From positions 18,695 through 82,694 of the forward strand of contig CAZMUM010000022.1 in NCBI GenBank assembly GCA_964569385.1: DNA of 64,000 bases, given 5' to 3'. The notes beneath the pieces are model-generated. The model did no database searches. It was given only the letters and a program-made list of their open reading frames with translations, and was not told the origin of the DNA. Both the position numbers and the translations under genes were made by a program. Below, one piece after another: positions 33,204 through 40,589 of the stretch (position 1 is the stretch's first letter; the number at the start of each line of letters is the position of its first letter). The DNA is from JAADHX01 sp964569385 (lineage in GTDB: Bacteria > Actinomycetota > Acidimicrobiia > Acidimicrobiales > Poriferisodalaceae).

Positions 33204-33847
33204 GGGAAGGCTCGCGGCCACTCGTAGCGGTCCTCGATTACGGAATTGGTAACCTTCGCTCGGCCCAGAAGGGTTTCGAACGTGTCGGGGCCGATGCCAG
33301 GCTCACCGCCGACCACGGCTTGATCGCTGATGCCGCGGCAGTAGTACTTCCAGGCGTTGGCCACTTCGGGACATGTATGCGCGAGTTGCGGGCGGCCGGG
33401 CTTGAAGATGCGACGCTGTCGGCGGTGGCATCGGGGCGGCCATTCCTTGGCATTTGTGTTGGCATGCAGATGCTGTTTGAAGGTTCGGCCGAAGCGCCAG
33501 ACGTCTCTGGTCTTGGAGTGTTCCCTGGCCGATCGGTAATGATTCCAGCTGGGCTTCCTCGTCCGCAGATGCAGTGGAACAGGCTTGATGTCGTGCGCCC
33601 ATCTGCTCTTCTCGCCGGACTGGGAGACGATGCGTGGATGTACTTTGTGCACAGCTTTTCGGCCGAAACCGACGACAAGTTCGTGGTTGCTACCTGCGAC
33701 TACGTAACCGATCTCACCGCTATGGTCGACCGAGACGGCTCTGTTTGGGCTACACAGTTCCATCCCGAGAAGTCTGGCAATCGTGGACGGCAGTTTGCGA
33801 CGAACTTCATGTCAGAAGTTAAGCGGTCTCTGGACGATGCGGCCTGA
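33200..33847 (+). CDS. hisH: imidazole glycerol phosphate synthase, glutamine amidotransferase subunit
   Basis: 215 aa class I glutamine amidotransferase. The opening DYGIGNLRSAQKGFERVG and LPGVGHFG are typical; the nucleophile Cys is in FLGICVGMQMLF and the His/Glu pair in TQFHPEKSG. It releases ammonia to HisF, the partner encoded two genes later. The stop and the hisA start share one base (TGATG). Confidence 0.95.
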   Translation: MREGSRPLVAVLDYGIGNLRSAQKGFERVGADARLTADHGLIADAAAVVLPGVGHFGTCMRELRAAGLEDATLSAVASGRPFLGICVGMQMLFEGSAEAPDVSGLGVFPGRSVMIPAGLPRPQMQWNRLDVVRPSALLAGLGDDAWMYFVHSFSAETDDKFVVATCDYVTDLTAMVDRDGSVWATQFHPEKSGNRGRQFATNFMSEVKRSLDDAA

Positions 33848-34614
33848 TGAGTTTCGACTTGTATCCAGCAATCGACCTTCGCGATGGCCGCTGTGTTCGT
33901 CTGCTCCAGGGCGACTTCAACCGCGAAATTCGTTACGACGACGACCCAGTCGAGGTGGCTCTTTCGTTCGAGGCCGCTGGTGCACCCTGGATTCATCTGG
34001 TCGACCTCGATGCGGCTCGATCGGGGACTGCCCAGAATCTGAGTGTCGTAGCCAACATCGCTGAAGCTGTCGGAGTTCCGGTCCAGGCCGGTGGCGGAGT
34101 TCGGTCGGCCGAGGCGGCTCAGGCGCTGTACGACGTCGGGATAACGCGGTGCGTCATTGGCACCGCTGCCATTGAGAACCCAGGTCTGGTTTCACAGCTA
34201 GCGTCTAGCGGCCATCGAGTTGCGTTGGGGCTCGATGTGTTGGGTGATGAAGTCATGATTCGAGGCTGGGAACGTGGCAGTGCCAGAACGGTGTTCGAGG
34301 TATTGCCCGAATTCGTTGACGTTGGTGCTGACGCGGTTGTTGTGACCCAGATTCGCCAGGATGGTATGGGTCAGGGCGCGGATGTGACCGGCCTCAGTGC
34401 GGTTCTAGCCGCCGCGTCGATCCCAGTTATTGCATCTGGCGGGGTCGGGTCCCTTGAGCACATCCGCGACCTCGGAGCAATCGAGGTCGACGGCCGGAGT
34501 CTCATCGGCGTGATTGCTGGGAAAGCGATCCATGACGGCACGATTTCGGTTGCCGACGCAATTCTTGCCACAGAACCGTCAGGTGTCAGCCGCCCACACA
34601 GGAATGTCGAGTGA
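33847..34614 (+). CDS. hisA: phosphoribosylformimino-5-aminoimidazole carboxamide ribotide isomerase
   Basis: 255 aa TIM barrel. The catalytic Asp residues are in YPAIDLRDGRCVRLLQGD and VALGLDVLGD, and the phosphate loops are GGGVRS and SGGVGS. Streptomyces and mycobacteria often use a bifunctional PriA for both HisA and TrpF; here a separate trpF is present at 49006, so this one is likely monofunctional (inference). hisF overlaps its end by 4 nt. Confidence 0.93.
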   Translation: MSFDLYPAIDLRDGRCVRLLQGDFNREIRYDDDPVEVALSFEAAGAPWIHLVDLDAARSGTAQNLSVVANIAEAVGVPVQAGGGVRSAEAAQALYDVGITRCVIGTAAIENPGLVSQLASSGHRVALGLDVLGDEVMIRGWERGSARTVFEVLPEFVDVGADAVVVTQIRQDGMGQGADVTGLSAVLAAASIPVIASGGVGSLEHIRDLGAIEVDGRSLIGVIAGKAIHDGTISVADAILATEPSGVSRPHRNVE

Positions 34615-35378
34615 AGTCTGTGCGCGTAATCCCTTGCCTGGATGTCGATCAGGGCCGTGTTGTTAAGGGAGTTCGTTTTGTCGAGATCCGCGACGCGGGC
34701 GACCCCGTCGAGCTCGCGGCCCGGTACGACCTTCAGGGTGCCGATGAGGTGATCTTTCTCGATATCACTGCGAGCTCCGACAACCGCAGCACCATCGTCG
34801 ACTTGGCCAAGCGCGCGGCCGAAGAAGTGCACATTCCGTTCACGATCGGTGGCGGTATTCGTTCGGTCGCCGATGCCAGACAGCTGCTTAGGGCTGGGGC
34901 CGACAAGGTCTCAGTAAATTCAGCAGCCGTTTCGCGGCCCGAACTCATCACCGAGATCGCCGAGGCGTTCGGAAGTCAGTGTTGTGTCGTGGCCATCGAC
35001 GCCAAACGGGTCGGCGACCAACGATGGAACGTCTTCGTCAAAGGCGGACGAGAGGACACCGAACTCGATGCCGTTGATTGGGCTGTTGCGGCAGCGCGTC
35101 TTGGCGCAGGTGAAATCTTGCTGACGTCGATGGATGGCGATGGAACCCTGGCCGGCTACGACCTAGCGCTGACCCGCGCCGTTGGCGACGCTGTCGATGT
35201 TCCGGTGATCGCTAGTGGCGGGGCGGGGACCCTCGAGCACCTCGTCGAGGGCGCGGTACAGGGCCGGGCCGACGCGGTGCTGGCGGCGTCGATCTTCCAC
35301 TTCGGTCAGCACACGGTTAGCGAAGCCAAAGAAGCACTCATCGGGGCTGGAGTTGTAGTGCGACCGATCGACAACTGA
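34611..35378 (+). CDS. hisF: imidazole glycerol phosphate synthase, cyclase subunit
   Basis: 255 aa TIM barrel. The catalytic Asp residues are in VIPCLDVDQGRVVKG and VVAIDAKRVG; ITASSDNRSTIVDLAKRAA and GGGIRSVADA are typical. It uses ammonia from HisH to make imidazole glycerol phosphate and AICAR. It is the last gene of the his cluster here; hisI, hisG and hisE are not in the window. Confidence 0.95.
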   Translation: MKSVRVIPCLDVDQGRVVKGVRFVEIRDAGDPVELAARYDLQGADEVIFLDITASSDNRSTIVDLAKRAAEEVHIPFTIGGGIRSVADARQLLRAGADKVSVNSAAVSRPELITEIAEAFGSQCCVVAIDAKRVGDQRWNVFVKGGREDTELDAVDWAVAAARLGAGEILLTSMDGDGTLAGYDLALTRAVGDAVDVPVIASGGAGTLEHLVEGAVQGRADAVLAASIFHFGQHTVSEAKEALIGAGVVVRPIDN

Positions 35379-35453
35379 ACTAACCCTGAGGCCCCCTAAC
35401 CCGGTACCGTCCAGGCTGAGCTAACACCAACCAGGTCTTCACCGGGGGACAGC

Positions 35454-36371
35454 ATGGACATAGGCATCAATGGTTCAGGACTGCTGGCGCGGCCCAATCT
35501 CGACGAAATCATCGACGATATTGTGGCGTCGGAGGATGCAGGCTTTTCGTCGTACTGGCTCGCGCAGACCGGTCTTGTCGACGCCCTTGGAGCTCTGGCC
35601 TTGGCTGGTCGCGACACCACGATGATCCAGGTTGGCACCGCTGTGGTTCCGACATGGCCACGGCACCCTCAAGCATTGGCGGCCCAGGCTCTGACCACCC
35701 AAGCCGCAACTGGCGGACGCACCATTTTGGGCATCGGGCTGGCCCACAAACCTTCGGTTGAGGGTGGCTGGAAGATGACGTGGGAGCGTCCGATCCGCCA
35801 TATGAACGAATACCTCGACGTTCTGTTGCCGCTCCTCGAAGACGGCAAAGTGGCTGTTGCCGGCGACATCTGGGGTTACGAGGGCGAAACGCCTCGGCCA
35901 ACCACCGCAACGCCCAAGGTGATGCTGGCCGCGCTCGGACCACAGATGCTGAAGATCGCTGGCTCGCGCACCGATGGCACCATCTTGTGGTGTGTTGGCC
36001 CCAAGACGCTGTCGACCCAGATCGTCCCGCTCATCAACGGGGCCGCCGAGGCGGCGAGCCGCGATGAACCCAAGGTTGTGTGCAGCCTTCCGGTTGCGGT
36101 GACCGACGACCCCGACGGGGTTCGGTCATTCGTTGGTGAGATTCTGGCCAATTACGCAACCCTGCCCTCATATCGGGCCATGCTCGACATCGAAGGCGTT
36201 CACGGTGTCGAAGACATCAGCCTCATTGGCAACGAAGACGAGGTTCGCCACGGACTGGCCGAAATCGCCGCCGCCGGTGCAACCGACTTCACGGCCGTAG
36301 TTGTGGCTGGCGATTCAGACAGCCGAGCTCAGACGCTTGCCGTTCTGGGTGATGCCCAGTCCAACCGCTAG
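35454..36371 (+). CDS. LLM-class (F420-type) flavin oxidoreductase
   Basis: 305 aa luciferase-like barrel. IVASEDAGFSSYWLAQTG, VGTAVVPTWPRHPQALAAQA and TILGIGLAHKPSVEG are typical of the actinobacterial F420-dependent LLM subfamily. PKVMLAALGPQMLKIAG and ADGT-like GSRTDGTILW are also characteristic. The substrate is unknown. GGGGGA lies 6-11 nt upstream of the ATG as ribosome-binding site. It stands alone after the his operon. Confidence 0.88.
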   Translation: MDIGINGSGLLARPNLDEIIDDIVASEDAGFSSYWLAQTGLVDALGALALAGRDTTMIQVGTAVVPTWPRHPQALAAQALTTQAATGGRTILGIGLAHKPSVEGGWKMTWERPIRHMNEYLDVLLPLLEDGKVAVAGDIWGYEGETPRPTTATPKVMLAALGPQMLKIAGSRTDGTILWCVGPKTLSTQIVPLINGAAEAASRDEPKVVCSLPVAVTDDPDGVRSFVGEILANYATLPSYRAMLDIEGVHGVEDISLIGNEDEVRHGLAEIAAAGATDFTAVVVAGDSDSRAQTLAVLGDAQSNR

Positions 36372-36415
36372 GGCAGGCTCGGCTGAAACACTCGGGTCTG
36401 CGGTTTGGCGGATGC

Positions 36416-36973
36416 TCAAGAGTTACGAAGGTCGAGTCGGATTCGGTCGAAGAACTCTTGACGGCTCTCCGTGTCGCCGAGCAACGTAGCGACGGTTCGC
36501 TCCACGGCGATCAGGTCGATGGCGCCCGCGGTTACCATCGCTGTCAAGTCGACTCCATCCTTGGGACGGGCGAAGAATGACTTGAATACTGCCAAGTCGG
36601 CGCATGCGAGTACTGGGAGATGCATAAGCCCGTCAAAGGGGACGGTTCGATGGCTCGACTCGGCGTGATCGTGGAATGGATGGGTCGACAAGAAGATGTC
36701 GACAGGAGTTGTGTCCCAAAACAACCGTGCTTGTCCGTCAGCCCTGAGCTGGCTGACTGCTGCATCAGTGGCGCTGACAGCAGCCGGAAGTGCCGCAATA
36801 ACATCGTCGACCCGACCGACGTCGACAAACACGTTCACGTCGATGTCCTTGGTGCCTCGCGGCTCGGCCGTGCAGAACGCAAGAGCTAGCGCTCCACCGA
36901 AGGCATGGCTGATGTTGGCCCTCGAGAGGTGCTCATGCAGACCGACGATCTGGCCGGTCAGCGATATTGTCAC
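36416..36973 (-). CDS. nucleotidyltransferase-fold protein, probable toxin of an XRE-linked pair
   Basis: 185 aa. HAFGGALALAFCTAEPRGTKDIDVNVFVD has the G-G-x-A and D-x-D arrangement of AbiEii/MNT-type minimal nucleotidyltransferases (TKDIDVNV holds the metal Asp pair), and DTTPVDIFLSTHPF provides the third Asp. The 3' half is helical. Its start overlaps the stop of the XRE-type regulator gene by 4 nt (ATGA). HTH plus nucleotidyltransferase pairs are a recognised toxin-antitoxin layout; toxicity is inferred. Confidence 0.7.
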   Translation of the reverse strand: MTISLTGQIVGLHEHLSRANISHAFGGALALAFCTAEPRGTKDIDVNVFVDVGRVDDVIAALPAAVSATDAAVSQLRADGQARLFWDTTPVDIFLSTHPFHDHAESSHRTVPFDGLMHLPVLACADLAVFKSFFARPKDGVDLTAMVTAGAIDLIAVERTVATLLGDTESRQEFFDRIRLDLRNS

Positions 36974-37290
36974 CGCGACGCCAGTTCGGCGAAGACGGGC
37001 GCTGACAGCTCTTGTTCTGACGAGCGGGGAAGGTTGTTGACCAGCTCAAGTACACGGACGAGGTCGCCCCCGTTGGTGGTCATGTCTATGTCTGGCGGGG
37101 GTTCGGCATGTGTGGTCATTGTCGAGCCGGTTGCGGCGATGATGCGTGCGAGCGTGTCGACGCGGGGGATTCGTTGGCCGGTTTCGTACAGCGAAATCGC
37201 TGCTGCGGAAGTCCGGCAACGGGTCGCTAACTCCCGCTGAGATATTCCGGCTCGCTGGCGGCACCGAAGAATCAACGAAGCGGAGTCCAT
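36970..37290 (-). CDS. XRE-family HTH regulator, probable antitoxin
   Basis: 106 aa. The HTH is clear: LRCRQRAGISQRELATRC with SAAAISLYETGQRIPRVDTL. The C-terminal half probably contacts the co-encoded nucleotidyltransferase. A perfect 18-bp palindrome lies 29 nt upstream of the ATG and overlaps the presumed -35, a sign of autoregulation. The pair is bracketed by ordinary genes and shows no mobile-element ends. Confidence 0.8.
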   Translation of the reverse strand: MDSASLILRCRQRAGISQRELATRCRTSAAAISLYETGQRIPRVDTLARIIAATGSTMTTHAEPPPDIDMTTNGGDLVRVLELVNNLPRSSEQELSAPVFAELASR

Positions 37291-37296
37291 CTGTCA

Positions 37297-37336
37297 AGTA
37301 TAGCGATGAATCTAGTTTGTTATCGAATTCGATAAC
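37297..37336 (-). promoter_or_regulatory. promoter and palindromic operator of the XRE/nucleotidyltransferase pair
   Basis: Reading the minus strand: a TATACT -10 (37302-37297) lies 6 nt before the ATG, and TCGATA (37326-37321) serves as -35 with an 18-nt spacer, so the transcript would begin at or next to the start codon. The perfect palindrome GTTATCGAATTCGATAAC (37319-37336) covers the -35. Confidence 0.6.
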
Positions 37337-37341
37337 AGCTC

Positions 37342-37379
37342 GCGACTTCGATCACAACTGGCGACTTCGATCACAACTG
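37342..37379. repeat. 19-bp tandem duplication spanning the MBL-hydrolase stop codon
   Basis: Two identical adjacent 19-bp units, 37342-37360 and 37361-37379. The right unit contains the TGA stop (37371-37373, minus strand) and last two codons of the MBL-fold gene plus 10 bp beyond; the left unit is the extra copy. Confidence 0.9.
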
Positions 37380-38072
37380 GCATGGTGAATTGTCGTGAGC
37401 CAGCCATACCGTCGCCGGGGCTAGGGCACGTACTCGTCTCACCGACTCATGGGCGGCCTCGATCCAGGTCTTGTCGTGGGCGTCGGCATCGGAGGGACCC
37501 GAATCGGCTAACTCGGCACAGCTCCAGCAGACCTGACCGCCAAGCACCACTCGACCACCACCACCATCAACACCATCAACACCATCAACATCATCAACAA
37601 CCAGCGACTGATGTCCGGGAGTATGCCCAGGGGTTTCGATGAGGGTGAGGCCTTCTGCGACGATCGTGTCTCCGCTAGCTAGTCGCCGCCGCGGATCTGA
37701 GATGTACGCCCACTCCGGAACTGTGTAGAACTCCGCAGTGGCGGCCTCCAGTTCCGCCTCACGAACCCAAATAGGTGCATCGAGTCGGTGGTTCTGTCCG
37801 CAGTGATCGAAGTGCAGATGACTGTTGGCTATTGCGCCGACATCGCGCTCGTCGATGCCAGCGGCACCGAGGGCATCGATCAGATCGACAACCGCAGGTG
37901 CGTAAACCTCGTCGATGAACTCGCTTCCGATTCCAACGCCGGTGTCGTACAGGAGCACGCCATCAGGGTGCGTCACGGCATAGGCCCGAAGGATGCACCT
38001 GCCGTCACGGTGCCTCGGGTGCCAGTCTGGTAGCGATAGCGAGCCCAGATCTAGAACTGCGATGCTGTTCAT
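37371..38072 (-). CDS. MBL-fold metallo-hydrolase
   Basis: 233 aa. The dinuclear zinc motif is NSHLHFDHCGQN (H-x-H-x-D-H), followed by ETPGHTPGHQSLVV and a final AHDNSP, the layout of lactonase-like MBL hydrolases. A 9-nt repeat in the gene gives DGVDGVDGG (~residues 166-176), probably a flexible loop. The substrate is unknown. The gene starts 4 nt after the stop of the membrane protein gene at 38077, so they may be co-transcribed. Confidence 0.85.
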   Translation of the reverse strand: MNSIAVLDLGSLSLPDWHPRHRDGRCILRAYAVTHPDGVLLYDTGVGIGSEFIDEVYAPAVVDLIDALGAAGIDERDVGAIANSHLHFDHCGQNHRLDAPIWVREAELEAATAEFYTVPEWAYISDPRRRLASGDTIVAEGLTLIETPGHTPGHQSLVVDDVDGVDGVDGGGGRVVLGGQVCWSCAELADSGPSDADAHDKTWIEAAHESVRRVRALAPATVWLAHDNSPCQL

Positions 38073-38076
38073 GTCG

Positions 38077-38976
38077 CTACCGGCGGATCACGACCGGGGC
38101 GACATTTTCGCTCATCACTGCCTGCCACGGATCGGTGGTGGTGACCAGTCGGCGAACCGCTAGCCCGGCTGCGACTACGACGACAAGTTTGGCGACGGTT
38201 GCCAAACCAGATCCCTCGCCAGCACCGTCTGTGTCGAAAGGTAGCCCAGCCAACCATTGGAACAGGGTGAACAACACCACGACAGGCCAGATGCTGCGAA
38301 CCTCGAACAACAGCCAAATGAATGCGAGCACAAAGAATGGCGCCATAATGAGCATCGATGCGCTTCCTTGGGTGGCTGCGTAGATAATGGCCGTGGCCAC
38401 CGCTGAGATGAACACCCCATGATCGTGGTTGGCCAATCGCCTGGCCAGAAACACAAAGATCAGGCCTAAGAATCCGACTGCTTCGAGAAACGCGGTCGAT
38501 GCAAACTCAGCTGCTGCTGCTCCGAGCCGACCTATTGAGTTCCAGCTCGAACCTCGAACGGCCAGTACCGGCAACAAACATCCGACTATCAGAACCCACG
38601 AACCGGTCATCTTTCGCCGTTGCCAATCGCTGGTGATTCCAGCTTCATGCGATAACCCGAGCGCCGTAATCAGCAGAAGGACGATCAGACCAGCCGCGGC
38701 TTGGCCAAATGCTTGAGAGTAGAGGTCGGCGTGTTCCCACGTAAGGCGTTGCTCGGCTTCGGTTACGAACTTGTCTCGCACCACAATGAGGCCGATGGCG
38801 ATCACGAAGCCCGAAGCCAACCAGGCCCACTGGCGCATGGATATCTCCCGGATGGCGCCCAGCACCTCGTCGGCGAGGCTGACCTTTCCAGGCCCGACCT
38901 GAGCCGGATCCCCAGGCAGAATCGATGCATAGTTGCCATTGTCGAGGACAGGCGATGTGTCGTCTTGGTTACCCAC
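38077..38976 (-). CDS. hypothetical multi-spanning membrane protein
   Basis: 299 aa. A ~45-residue cytoplasmic N-terminus is followed by about eight hydrophobic segments (WLASGFVIAIGLIVV, AAAGLIVLLLITALGL, WVLIVGCLLPVLAV, FLEAVGFLGLIFVFLA and others) and a short C-terminal tail. No signature of a transporter or enzyme family is recognised. The arrangement with the MBL gene may be functional but is not interpretable. Confidence 0.7.
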   Translation of the reverse strand: MGNQDDTSPVLDNGNYASILPGDPAQVGPGKVSLADEVLGAIREISMRQWAWLASGFVIAIGLIVVRDKFVTEAEQRLTWEHADLYSQAFGQAAAGLIVLLLITALGLSHEAGITSDWQRRKMTGSWVLIVGCLLPVLAVRGSSWNSIGRLGAAAAEFASTAFLEAVGFLGLIFVFLARRLANHDHGVFISAVATAIIYAATQGSASMLIMAPFFVLAFIWLLFEVRSIWPVVVLFTLFQWLAGLPFDTDGAGEGSGLATVAKLVVVVAAGLAVRRLVTTTDPWQAVMSENVAPVVIRR

Positions 38977-39120
38977 CCGACAAGTGTCGCCTACTTCGAC
39001 TCAGCTGTCACGCTATGGCCCCCGGTTGTCAGAACAGACTCGTTTTGTTGTCGGTGTGATGGCCTGAATCGTGGGATCGGTGCCATTGACGCCAACTGGC
39101 GAGTAGTCGATGATGGACAA

Positions 39121-40143
39121 ATGAGGTCAGCATCACCGACTGCGAACAACAGCAACCACACCACCACCAACCGCCAGGTGGTCTTCGCCACGGTCCCGGG
39201 GTTTCAGGGTTTAGACCTTGTGGGCCCCTACGAGGTGTTCACCGGGGCCAACGTGGGTCTCGAGGCCAACGCGATCGACGCTCCCCGATACGAGGTGACG
39301 ATTGCTCGGTTGACCGACTGCGAGCTAACTAGCGAGAGCGGCTTGACGATCGGACCGTCGATCCCCACCGACTCGGTGCGTGGTCCCATCGACACGCTCA
39401 TCATTCCCGGTGGCGTCGGTGTCCACAACTTTGTTGACGACACCGCGGTCGCAGGGGAGCTGCGTTGGCTTGCGACGCAATCGAAACGAGTTGCTTCTGT
39501 GTGCACCGGAGCGTTCTTGTTGGCCGCTGCAGGGCTAGCTTCGCGCCGGCGGGTCACGACGCATTGGTCCCAAACACGGCGATTGGCTGACGACTTCCCC
39601 GACGTGATAGTCGACCCCGATGCAATCCACACCGTCGACGGGAACATCTGGACTTCGGCCGGTGTAACGGCAGGGATCGATCTTGCCCTAGCGATGGTCG
39701 AATCCGATCTGGGAACAGCCGTAGCCGACAGCGTGGCCAGGCATATGGTGATGTTCTTGCGCCGCCCTGGCGGACAGACCCAGTTCGCCAAGAGTCGCTG
39801 GACGCCAGTGGCTCAAGCTGGGGGAATTGGCCGGGTGTGCGATCTGATTCAAGCAGATCCTTCGGCCGACCTTTCGGTCGAGGCGCTGGCGAACGTAGCT
39901 CACATGAGCCACCGGAACTTTGGCCGAGTGTTCAGCCGCGAAACAGGCGAGCCACCCGCGAGGTACGTCGAGCGGGTGAGGGTTGAGACGGCGAGGCGGC
40001 TGCTGGAGCACACGAAGCTGTCCACCGACGTTGTTGCCAAACAGTGCGGCTTCAGCAGTGCCGAGACCATGCGGCGCGTATTCCACCGCCGCCTGAACGT
40101 GGCTCCATCGCAATATCGAATCCGGTTCGGTCAGACGGCATAA
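39121..40143 (+). CDS. GlxA-type AraC-family transcriptional regulator
   Basis: 340 aa. The N-terminal half is a DJ-1/PfpI-like domain (FATVPGFQGLDLVGPYEVFT; VCTGAFLLAAAGLASRRRVT has the Cys-Thr-Gly-Ala nucleophile-elbow remnant). The C-terminal half is an AraC double HTH (LANVAHMSHRNFGRVFSRET and AKQCGFSSAETMRRVFHRRL). The ligand and targets are unknown. The ATG at 39121 is used; the open frame before it has no domain similarity. Confidence 0.88.
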   Translation: MRSASPTANNSNHTTTNRQVVFATVPGFQGLDLVGPYEVFTGANVGLEANAIDAPRYEVTIARLTDCELTSESGLTIGPSIPTDSVRGPIDTLIIPGGVGVHNFVDDTAVAGELRWLATQSKRVASVCTGAFLLAAAGLASRRRVTTHWSQTRRLADDFPDVIVDPDAIHTVDGNIWTSAGVTAGIDLALAMVESDLGTAVADSVARHMVMFLRRPGGQTQFAKSRWTPVAQAGGIGRVCDLIQADPSADLSVEALANVAHMSHRNFGRVFSRETGEPPARYVERVRVETARRLLEHTKLSTDVVAKQCGFSSAETMRRVFHRRLNVAPSQYRIRFGQTA

Positions 40144-40163
40144 CGCCGATAGCGTTAACGGCT

Positions 40164-40583
40164 GTGCCAGAAGCCACCGCAGAAACCGAATCATCCAAAA
40201 CCGACCTAGCTAAGGACACTGCCCGTTCAAACGACACCGCCCTTTGCGACGAGACCGCCCTCTTAGACGATCAGGTGCCCATCAAGATGTTGGGTGATCG
40301 GCTGTTAGTCTCGCTCCCTGGCGATTCGGGCGATCGGCGATCCAGCGGAGGCATCCTCATCCCGGCCACAGCCCAGATCAGCAAGCGTCTTGTATGGGGT
40401 GTCGTGATTGGTGCAGGCCCGCACGTCCGCGGCGCGAAAGTCGACGACAAGGTCCTGTTCAGTCCCGAAGATCGCTACGAGGTCGAGGTTCAGGGCGACG
40501 ACTACATCATCTTGCGCGAGCGCGATCTTCACGCAATAGCGGCTCCTCGAGTCGAGGCCAGTTCCACTGGTCTATACCTCTAG
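40164..40583 (+). CDS. GroES-like co-chaperonin with N-terminal extension
   Basis: 139 aa from the GTG at 40164. The Cpn10 domain occupies residues ~48-130: MLGDRLLVSLP, the mobile-loop region GDRRSSGGILIPATAQISKR, WGVVIGAGPHV and VDDKVLFSPEDRYEVEV. The first ~45 residues are an extra acidic, Thr/Asp-rich segment. It ends TGLYL, as other actinobacterial orphan GroES-like proteins do. No groEL is in the window; trpE begins 6 nt downstream, so the gene is expressed with tryptophan synthesis rather than with a chaperonin. Confidence 0.82.
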   Translation: MPEATAETESSKTDLAKDTARSNDTALCDETALLDDQVPIKMLGDRLLVSLPGDSGDRRSSGGILIPATAQISKRLVWGVVIGAGPHVRGAKVDDKVLFSPEDRYEVEVQGDDYIILRERDLHAIAAPRVEASSTGLYL

Positions 40584-40589
40584 ACCTCG

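Noticed and set aside
38701..39120. Upstream extension of the AraC-family gene
   Set aside because: The extra 140 codons are antisense to the membrane protein gene and show no domain; the ATG at 39121 fits the conserved start.
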